A DNA stretch of 12,214 bases. It comes from an uncultured Mailhella sp. Lineage in GTDB: Bacteria > Desulfobacterota > Desulfovibrionia > Desulfovibrionales > Desulfovibrionaceae. A model generated the notes under the pieces. The model was given only the letters and a program-made list of their open reading frames with translations, searched no databases and had not been told where the DNA came from. The translations under genes were made by a program, and so were the position numbers. Within the stretch, counting starts at the first letter, position 1. Each line of letters begins with the position of its first letter. This document shows, one piece after another, positions 7,002 to 12,214 of the stretch. The stretch covers positions 1 through 12,214 of the forward strand of contig CALUWZ010000036.1 of NCBI GenBank assembly GCA_944324625.1, read 5' to 3'.

Positions 7002-7435
7002 TTAATGCAGCGGCAGTGCTGCGCAAAATTTCGTCATCATGCCTGAATTGTCTGCAGGCATTTCCGACTGTTCTTTTTTTATTGCAGTCTGTTCTGTTTT
7101 TTTATGCTGCGGTGTGAGCTGTTTCAGCTCTGAGGGTAGGGATTTTATTTTCTGAGCAAATTTTTTGCTCTCGGCAGGGTTGGCGTTTTGCTCAGTCAGT
7201 TTTTAGTGCGGCGGGGGAACTTTTTTCAGGCAGTTTTCTTGGCTTCTGATGTGTCAATGCCGTTTGCCGTGCATTTTGCAGGCAGCAGTTTTTTTTTTCT
7301 GCTTACAGGCAAGACAGCGGCGGAAAGATCTGCGGAGCGGAAAAAGGCAGAATAAAGACAAACAGGACAGATGTCCGCAAATCTTTCGGCGCGGAATAAA
7401 CGTTTTTTTCTGTTTTCTGCCGAAAAGCTTTCGGT
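7002..7435 (-). pseudogene. Possible broken gene (two frame slips in A-runs), unknown function
   Basis: No intact gene spans 6998-7499, but the minus strand is open in relay. One frame runs 69 codons from 7435 to a TGA at 7228-7226 with no ATG. A second bridges about 7233-7204. A third runs 66 codons to a TAA at 7004-7002, with no ATG, GTG or TTG before the Met in S-E-M-P-A-D. Removing one A from each of the runs at 7237-7234 and 7204-7200 would join all three into about 143 codons. The product has A-D-I-C-P-V-C-L-Y early and a Lys/Gln/Glu-rich tail (K-S-L-P-S-E-L-K-Q-L). A minus-strand terminator follows the last stop by 4 bases. No family is recognised and no good start or ribosome site is seen. 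It could be a decayed gene, sequence errors, or chance open frames in A-rich DNA. Confidence 0.35.
7152..7195. repeat. Competing inverted repeats
   Basis: CTGAGCAAA (7152-7160) can pair with TTTGCTCAG at 7187-7195 (9 bp), or its inner seven bases can pair with TTTGCTC at 7164-7170 across a 3-base loop. A separate small hairpin GAGCTG/CAGCTC lies at 7116-7130. The two main pairings exclude each other. They fall inside the possible broken gene, so coding constraint or chance could equally explain them. Confidence 0.4.
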
Positions 7436-7448
7436 TTAAAACGGCAGA

Positions 7449-7489
7449 CAAAAACGCCGCGGGCAAATTGCCGTTTCAGCGCGTTTTTG
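7449..7489 (-). terminator. Terminator candidate downstream of the PagL-like gene
   Basis: On the minus strand CAAAAACGC (7489-7481) pairs with GCGTTTTTG (7457-7449), with a small internal GGCAA/TTGCC stem in the loop (7462-7472). It begins 11 bases after the PagL-like stop and ends in a five-T run that is itself paired. This is a plausible but not strong terminator. A further imperfect hairpin lies at 7417-7447. Confidence 0.45.
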
Positions 7490-7499
7490 CGAAGAAAAA

Positions 7500-8042
7500 T
7501 TAAAAACGATATCCGTAAGATATGGTCAGAGTGTTAAAGCCGTCATTATCGTTGTTCATTGAAGCATTGGAGAAATGGGCAATGTCAAGCTGTACGCTGT
7601 GTCTGAAATCTCCGCCGAACTGCACACCCAATGAACCTTTGGAGCGGAATTGGAAATTTTGTCCCATTTCATGATCGCTTATGCTTTTATCGCTGATCAG
7701 GGTTCCGCCAAAAGTTCCTGAAATGTAAGGCCGAAATGTTTCGAAATTTTGAAACGTTACCAAAAGTCCTCCCGCAAGCGTGGCATTGAAAACAGAATCG
7801 TCGGAATCTTCATGCCAATATCCTAAAGAAAGCTCTGTTAAAGGACTGACGGAAAGTGTATTGTTTTCATAAAAGGGGTCAAAGGTTCTGCGAAGTGTCA
7901 AATCGCAGACAACGGCGCTGTCACTGCCTGTTCCTGCATCGGCAAAAACCCACCATTCTCCGCAGAAAGCTTGATAGGGGTTGAGCATGATTGTGCATAA
8001 GCAAAGGACAACGGCAGCTGTAATTTTTTTAAATTGGTTCAT
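7500..8042 (-). CDS. PagL-like lipid A 3-O-deacylase family outer-membrane protein
   Basis: A 180-residue protein with a signal peptide (hydrophobic residues ~8-20, likely cleavage near A-F-C-G at residues 26-29) and a body of alternating beta-strand pattern ending in G-Y-R-F, as in small outer-membrane barrels. The C-terminal motif H156-F-S158-N-A followed by N-D-G-F-N matches the PagL family active site, where His and Ser are catalytic. PagL removes the 3-O acyl chain from lipid A in the outer membrane. The third catalytic position (Glu140 in the Pseudomonas enzyme, 14 residues after His) appears to be Asn170 here, so activity is uncertain. I prefer the ATG at 8042, with GTGAG upstream, over a GTG at 8051 that would add three residues. 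It is monocistronic with no lipid A genes beside it. A general OmpW-like porin is less likely. Confidence 0.7.
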   Translation of the reverse strand: MNQFKKITAAVVLCLCTIMLNPYQAFCGEWWVFADAGTGSDSAVVCDLTLRRTFDPFYENNTLSVSPLTELSLGYWHEDSDDSVFNATLAGGLLVTFQNFETFRPYISGTFGGTLISDKSISDHEMGQNFQFRSKGSLGVQFGGDFRHSVQLDIAHFSNASMNNDNDGFNTLTISYGYRF

Positions 8043-8054
8043 GGTAAACACTCA

Positions 8055-8089
8055 CTTTTGTCAAAAGCAATTATTATTGTCAGATGACA
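8055..8089. promoter_or_regulatory. Two adjacent inverted repeats upstream of the PagL-like gene, possible operators
   Basis: CTTTTG-T-CAAAAG (8055-8067) and TGTCA-GA-TGACA (8078-8089) are perfect small palindromes, 10 bases apart, lying 13 to 47 bases before the preferred start. Position and symmetry suggest binding sites for a regulator, or leader structure. No PhoP-like direct repeat was recognised and no convincing -35/-10 pair was found. Confidence 0.35.
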
Positions 8090-8359
8090 GGATTAGTATG
8101 GGTTGCTACTGAAATATGCTTTTATCAGAAAAAATTCAATCCTTTTAACAGATTTTTTTTTATTTTGAACAGGATAAATTTGCTCTGCCCGTGCGCAGCG
8201 GAAAGGATGCCGAAAAAAGCTGGCATGCTGACAAAAACCGAAATCGGGCGGGCATAGTGTTTTTTCGGTTTTTATAATCTGACAGCGGGCGTATCAAATA
8301 TAGGAAAACAGAGGACAAGCTTTGCGGGACAAGCTCTGCGGTGCTGCGGCAAATAAACA
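8090..8359. other. Intergenic region without a recognisable gene
   Basis: Between the PagL-like leader and the terminator of the large oxidoreductase I see no supportable coding frame. Contents noted are a T9 run at 8153-8161, and an 11-bp inverted repeat (AAAAACCGAAA 8233-8243 with TTTCGGTTTTT 8263-8273, 19-base loop). The repeat could act as a second terminator in either direction. The promoter of the PagL-like gene should lie here. Confidence 0.5.
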
Positions 8360-8384
8360 AAAACCTGCCCGAGAGGCAGGTTTT
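8360..8384 (-). terminator. Rho-independent terminator of the FAD/Fe-S oxidoreductase gene
   Basis: A 10-bp stem AAAACCTGCC/GGCAGGTTTT with a 5-base loop. On the minus strand it is followed by further T-rich sequence (TGTTTATTT). It lies 52 bases after the stop at 8437. A second hairpin, TCCGTC/GACGGA with a 5-base loop (8408-8424), lies between the stop and the terminator. Confidence 0.85.
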
Positions 8385-8436
8385 GTTATGCGGAAAATCG
8401 GAACGCGTCCGTCAAAAAGACGGAAGTCTGATTTTG

Positions 8437-11400
8437 TTACTGAATTTTGTCAATAATGCGGAATCCTGTGGCCGGGTCGATTTTATTGGCCTCTTTTTTG
8501 AAGTTCTGCAGCCAGTGTTCGCCGTACATCAGTTCGGAAAGCCATTCCGCACTGTGCAGAACAGGGTGCTTGGCAAGTTCCGTATGACCGTCTTCCTTTA
8601 TTTTCAGAAGGGTGCGGCTTATGCCGATTTTGCAGGACGGACAGCCCACAATAATGGGGGTGTCTTCCATGTAGTTGGGAAGCAGGTTGACAAGGCGGTT
8701 TTTCTTTCTTTCGCGCAGGGCATTGTAAATGCCGGGGGAAGAATAGGCGCCTGTTCCCGATTCGCCGCAGCAGCCGGGGCTTATGGTCAGGTTGGAGCCG
8801 CTCAGCTTTTCAATGGCACGGGCCGCCATAACGCCGCCTTTTACGGCTTTGACGCCGCTCCATTCGGGGTGGCAGGAGCCGTGGTACACGACATCCTGTT
8901 TTGCGTCAACAAAAGGAGCGTTTTCCTGCTGGCTGATAAGCTGGATAAAGTCCATCTGCTGGAGCGGACTGTCCTTGGCGTCTTTGAGTTCGTAGCGGCG
9001 CAGGGAGTCGCGGCAGGAACCGCAGGCCGTTACCAGATAGCGCACGTGCAGGCCTCTTGCTTCTGCGGCACGGATGAGATTGCCGAGATATTCTTGGTTT
9101 TTGGCAAGATTTTCCTTGTAGTTGCCGTCTGCGCCGGAGGAAAGCAGGGGATAGCCGCAGCAAAGGTGCTGTTCGGGCACAATGACTGCCAGATTTGCCT
9201 GCGTAAGCAGGTTGAGGGTGGCAAGGCCGATTTTGCGGTAAAAGAGCGAGCCGCCGCAGCCCGGGAAATAGAGAACGGCTTCAATGCCGTTTTCGCTTTG
9301 GGCAAGTTCTTCGGCTTTTTGGCGGGGAACAAAATAGCCGCCTTTTTCCAGATTCAGTTCATTGTACATGCTGTGCATGCCGAGATTGGGGCCCTTGCCC
9401 GAAAAGAGCGGGCTTTCAAATCTGTCGCGCCACATTTTCGGCACGAAACCGAGAACCGTATTGCCCACTTTCTGTCCGAGAGCCGCCGCTTTGGCCATGG
9501 TGGGGATACGGGTCTGAGGATTGCCTGAAAGCCAGTTCAGCACCGTGCTTTTTATGGGGTGACCGCCCATGCCTTCTTCTTTGAGGAAGGCAAGCATGGC
9601 AAGGGCAACCTTGGCGGATTCGATTTTGACGGGGCACACGGAGGTGCAGCGGCCGCAGCCTGTGCAGTGTTCCACCATAAAGCGCAGTTCTTCCAAGAGG
9701 CTCGGGTCGATTTTGCCTTTTGTGGCTTGGGTGTAGTAAATGGCCTCGGTAATGGCGCCCAAGATCATGTTTTTGTTGCGGGGGTGATACTGGTAGGAGC
9801 GTTCGGGATAAACCATGGGGCAGACCTGTTTGCATTTTCCGCAGCGCGTGCAGGCCTGAACCGTGCTTAAAAGTTCTATGAAGCGTTCCTTGTCCGCAAG
9901 ACCGCTTTGGCGTATGTCTTCGATAAGGCGGTTGAAGGAGAAGGTAAACGGCCGTACGGGCAGTTCCTGCTGCACAAGTTTGCCGGGGTTCAGGATTTCC
10001 CTTGGGTCCACGCGTTCTTTAAAGGCGCGCAGGGCTTTTATTTTGTCCCGTTCCAAAAAGCTGATTTTGGTAATGCCTATGCCGTGTTCGCCTGAAACCG
10101 CACCGCCCATTTTTTTTGCCATTTCCATGACCCGAAGAACGGCTTCTTCCGCATTTTCAATCATGTGGGGGTCGTTGGAGTTGACGGGAATATTGACATG
10201 GCAGTTGCCGTCGCCCGCGTGCATGTGGCTTGCGATGATAATGCGGCTTTGGCGCATGTACTGGGAAATGGCCTGAATTTTTTCTTTGAGCCTCGGGTGT
10301 TCTTCGCCGAGGGAGTCAAGGAAAAGCGTGGCGCGCATGGTCAGCTCGTCGTCGCTGACGGAAAGTTCCGCGTTGTCGTCGTAGAGGCCTTCGCCGCCTG
10401 CAATTTTGGAAACATAGGAAAATTCTTTGTTAAATTCCTTTTCCTGCATGGGGAAGCCCTGAAGGCGGCCGACTTCCTGCAGGGCATGGCGGTAGGCCTT
10501 GCCTGCCATTTCCACGTTGAGCACTTCGAGGAAGTGGGCAAAATCAGGAATTTTGGGCATGGGGATAACCACGTCCTCATTCATTTTAAAGCCTGAGGTG
10601 CGCTTGGCGATGGCGGAAAGTTTGTGCCTGTCTTCCCAGAACAGTTCGCTTTCTTTTTTGTCCTTGGCAAGGGCGGCGTATATATATTCGCTGTCGCCCA
10701 CAAGGGCAAGGATTTCCCTGACGCTGTCGTCAAGGAGCATTTCGTCGTTGCCGTCCACCTGCACGATGATAACGGATATGGGGTCGCCCTCGTGACGGGG
10801 GGATTTTCGTTTGTATTCAATGGCCTGCACGTATTTGACGTTGAATTCTTCCAGTGCGGAAACGCGCACGTAGTCGCCTTCGTGGCGTATTCTGTCGCGC
10901 AGGGCTACGATTTTGTTGATAAGTTCTGCCGCAGGCTTCATGCTTCTGCCGAAAAATTCCAAGGCAAGCACGCGTGAATATTTGGGCATTTCGTGGAGGG
11001 TGAACACGGCGTCGATGATAATGCCGTCCACGCCTTCTTTCTGCATGCCGGGCAGGCCGCCGAGTACTTTGTTGGTGACGTCTTTGCCGAGGCCGGGCAG
11101 GCGGATTTCGTCGCCCCGAAGTTCCACTACGCTTCTCAGGCCGCCCGTATCATCGTCGCGCACTTCAAAGGTGGCTGTTTCGGTTTCCAGAATTTTATGG
11201 CGGGGGTGGCAGATGCGTTCCACGCGGATGAGTTCGCCCGTGGGCGTAACCATGCGCCATGAAAGCAGATTGTCCAAGGTTGTGCCGTATTCAAAACAGA
11301 AAGGGCCGCCTGAGTTTTCGGCAATGTTGCCGCCGATGGAGGAAGCTGTTTTGGAGGCAGGGTCCACGGTGAAAAGAAGTTTGTATTCGGCTGCCTTGTC

Positions 11401-12048
11401 AATGGCGTCTTGGGTGATGACGCCCGCTTCGCAGAGCATGGTTTTGTTCTGTACGTCAACCTCGGTTTTGGTCATGCGGGTCATGTTCACAATGACGCTG
11501 CGCTTTCTTGCGGGCACGGCGCCGCCCGTCATGCCCGAGCCGCCGCCTCTGGGAATAAGGGCGAATTTCATTTCGTTGGCAAGGCGCACAAGACTTGTGA
11601 CATGGTCGATATTGTCGGGTTCCACCACAAGAAGGGGAAGTTCCATGCGCAGGTCGGTGGCGTCGGTGCTGGTTTCCACAAGGGCGCCCGGCCGGGTGAT
11701 AATGCACTCTTTGGGCATAATGGCATTCAGCCGTTCCACGAGTTCGTGCCTGAAGCTGACTTCCGCGTCATGGGCGCTCCAGAACATGGTCATGCCTTCG
11801 CTTATGGCAGTTGCGTAAACATGGGCAAGGGCATGGGATTCCCGCTCAAAGCGCTGTTCCACGCTGTTTTTGACGGTTTGGGCCGAAATAAAGGGGTTAT
11901 AGGCCACAAGAAAAAGTTCTTCGGCAATTTGGCTGGCAAGCTGCTGCACGGCAGTGGGCCAGCTTTCAAATTCGTCCAGATTGATACGCAAAATTCGGTT
12001 CACCACAAAAGCAGCAGAAATGGAAACGTGTGGTCCTTTGTGAGCCAT
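8437..12048 (-). CDS. FAD-linked oxidase / iron-sulfur / double CCG-domain fusion, D-lactate dehydrogenase-like
   Basis: A 1203-residue fusion of a GlcD-type flavoprotein and an electron-transfer module, probably oxidising D-lactate or another 2-hydroxyacid and passing electrons to quinone or another carrier. Domains in order: a ~110-residue helical N-terminal extension; FAD-binding PCMH domain with P166-R-G-G-G-S-G-M-T-G-G and S-I-G-G-N-I-A-E-N-S-G-G; FAD-oxidase C-terminal cap with H608-M-H-A-G-D-G-N and G653-E-H-G-I-G; two [4Fe-4S] motifs (C733-x2-C-x2-C-x3-C743-P and C795-x2-C-x2-C-x3-C805-P). Two complete CCG domains follow (C931, C963-C964-G, C1009-x2-C1012; and C1059, C1093-C1094-G, C1136-x2-C1139). 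There is no signal peptide or membrane segment, so it is cytoplasmic or peripheral. The start follows a strong AAAGGAGA site. Similar fusions occur in Desulfovibrio. The exact substrate cannot be read from sequence. Confidence 0.93.
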   Translation of the reverse strand: MAHKGPHVSISAAFVVNRILRINLDEFESWPTAVQQLASQIAEELFLVAYNPFISAQTVKNSVEQRFERESHALAHVYATAISEGMTMFWSAHDAEVSFRHELVERLNAIMPKECIITRPGALVETSTDATDLRMELPLLVVEPDNIDHVTSLVRLANEMKFALIPRGGGSGMTGGAVPARKRSVIVNMTRMTKTEVDVQNKTMLCEAGVITQDAIDKAAEYKLLFTVDPASKTASSIGGNIAENSGGPFCFEYGTTLDNLLSWRMVTPTGELIRVERICHPRHKILETETATFEVRDDDTGGLRSVVELRGDEIRLPGLGKDVTNKVLGGLPGMQKEGVDGIIIDAVFTLHEMPKYSRVLALEFFGRSMKPAAELINKIVALRDRIRHEGDYVRVSALEEFNVKYVQAIEYKRKSPRHEGDPISVIIVQVDGNDEMLLDDSVREILALVGDSEYIYAALAKDKKESELFWEDRHKLSAIAKRTSGFKMNEDVVIPMPKIPDFAHFLEVLNVEMAGKAYRHALQEVGRLQGFPMQEKEFNKEFSYVSKIAGGEGLYDDNAELSVSDDELTMRATLFLDSLGEEHPRLKEKIQAISQYMRQSRIIIASHMHAGDGNCHVNIPVNSNDPHMIENAEEAVLRVMEMAKKMGGAVSGEHGIGITKISFLERDKIKALRAFKERVDPREILNPGKLVQQELPVRPFTFSFNRLIEDIRQSGLADKERFIELLSTVQACTRCGKCKQVCPMVYPERSYQYHPRNKNMILGAITEAIYYTQATKGKIDPSLLEELRFMVEHCTGCGRCTSVCPVKIESAKVALAMLAFLKEEGMGGHPIKSTVLNWLSGNPQTRIPTMAKAAALGQKVGNTVLGFVPKMWRDRFESPLFSGKGPNLGMHSMYNELNLEKGGYFVPRQKAEELAQSENGIEAVLYFPGCGGSLFYRKIGLATLNLLTQANLAVIVPEQHLCCGYPLLSSGADGNYKENLAKNQEYLGNLIRAAEARGLHVRYLVTACGSCRDSLRRYELKDAKDSPLQQMDFIQLISQQENAPFVDAKQDVVYHGSCHPEWSGVKAVKGGVMAARAIEKLSGSNLTISPGCCGESGTGAYSSPGIYNALRERKKNRLVNLLPNYMEDTPIIVGCPSCKIGISRTLLKIKEDGHTELAKHPVLHSAEWLSELMYGEHWLQNFKKEANKIDPATGFRIIDKIQ

Positions 12049-12076
12049 ATTTTCTCCTTTGGCCTGTATATTTTAT

Positions 12077-12104
12077 GCCTGCCGCATAAAAAGCCGCGGC
12101 AGGC
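12077..12104 (-). terminator. Hairpin in the intercistronic leader of the oxidoreductase gene
   Basis: A perfect 9-bp GC-rich stem GCCTGCCGC/GCGGCAGGC with a 10-base loop lies between the upstream stop (12141) and the ribosome site at about 12055. On the minus strand it is followed by ATAAAATAT rather than a T-run, so it is a poor terminator. It may stabilise RNA or set relative expression. Confidence 0.55.
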
Positions 12105-12140
12105 CCATTTGATTTGTATTTGTGCGGGGGAACTGCAAAA

Positions 12141-12214
12141 TCAGCGGGCTTTGCTGAGGCGCACGCTGATATTGTTGCGCACCCACTTGGGATCAATCCA
12201 TTCCTTGGGCTGAA
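12141..12214 (-). CDS. C-terminal end of an unidentified protein (partial)
   Basis: The minus strand is open from the right edge to a TGA at 12143-12141 and encodes 23 full codons ending W-I-D-P-K-W-V-R-N-N-I-S-V-R-L-S-K-A-R. The sequence reads as natural protein with charged and aromatic residues, and the stop is followed by a hairpin and then the oxidoreductase 92 bp on, so the two may share a transcript. I do not recognise the family from this fragment. Confidence 0.55.
   Translation of the reverse strand, partial: QPKEWIDPKWVRNNISVRLSKAR

Noticed and set aside
7254..7466. Minus-strand TTG-started open frame of 70 codons
   Set aside because: Unusual Cys/Arg-rich composition, rare start codon and no ribosome site; it overlaps the better-looking frame of the broken gene.
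7249..7503. Plus-strand open frame of 84 codons downstream of mutL
   Set aside because: No ribosome site, no recognisable motif, Phe/Arg/Lys-rich composition from T/A runs, and it ends inside the PagL-like stop region. The minus-strand relay explains this DNA better.
8249..8278. TATAAT at 8273-8278 on the plus strand as a promoter
   Set aside because: There is no -35 box at the right distance, and no plus-strand gene follows.
8341..9528. Plus-strand open frame of 395 codons
   Set aside because: It lies antisense to the FAD/Fe-S oxidoreductase, whose motifs are unambiguous. Long antisense frames arise from its codon usage.
10913..11818. Plus-strand open frame of 301 codons (and another at 11410-12213)
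   Set aside because: Both are antisense to the FAD-binding domain, with no recognisable motifs and Ser/Arg- or Gly/His-rich composition typical of shadow frames.

Overview
The window looks like chromosome from a Gram-negative, anaerobic bacterium of roughly balanced base composition. My best guess is a Desulfovibrionaceae-type sulfate reducer or relative. The guess rests on the ~1,200-residue FAD/iron-sulfur lactate-dehydrogenase-like fusion, a selenocysteine-containing SelD, an endonuclease-type MutL and a PagL-like outer-membrane protein. It is inference; no taxonomic marker (rRNA, tRNA) is present. I see no mobile element, CRISPR array or tRNA.

Left part (1-1897, minus strand): a secreted Sel1-repeat protein is followed after only 8 bp by the 5' part of selD, which runs off the left edge. 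selD reads through an in-frame TGA at codon 14, exactly where the catalytic Cys/Sec of selenophosphate synthetase lies. A SECIS-like hairpin follows at 297-325. Standard gene calling breaks here and would miss or truncate the gene.

Middle part (2044-6956, plus strand): a glycosyltransferase-like protein has its own near-consensus promoter. A second promoter precedes glnH (periplasmic glutamine-type binding protein), glnP (permease) and mutL. A perfect 11-bp hairpin lies between glnH and glnP. The ATPase gene glnQ expected after glnP is absent, and mutL takes its place 16 bp downstream. A bidirectional terminator (6964-6997) ends the unit.

Region 7002-7500: this is not simply empty. On the minus strand there are open stretches in three successive frames that two single-base corrections in A-runs would join into a ~143-codon gene ending just before the mutL terminator. 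I read this as a decayed gene or as sequence errors. Next to it, also on the minus strand, is a small PagL-like outer-membrane beta-barrel gene (7500-8042).

Right part (8437-12214, minus strand): a 1203-residue FAD / two [4Fe-4S] / two CCG-domain oxidoreductase ends at a strong terminator. The last 23 codons of an unidentified upstream gene on the same strand lie at the right edge, separated by a hairpin. The genes do not form one pathway. The notable points are the recoded selD, the orphan GlnHP transporter joined to mutL, the broken ORF, and the large redox fusion.
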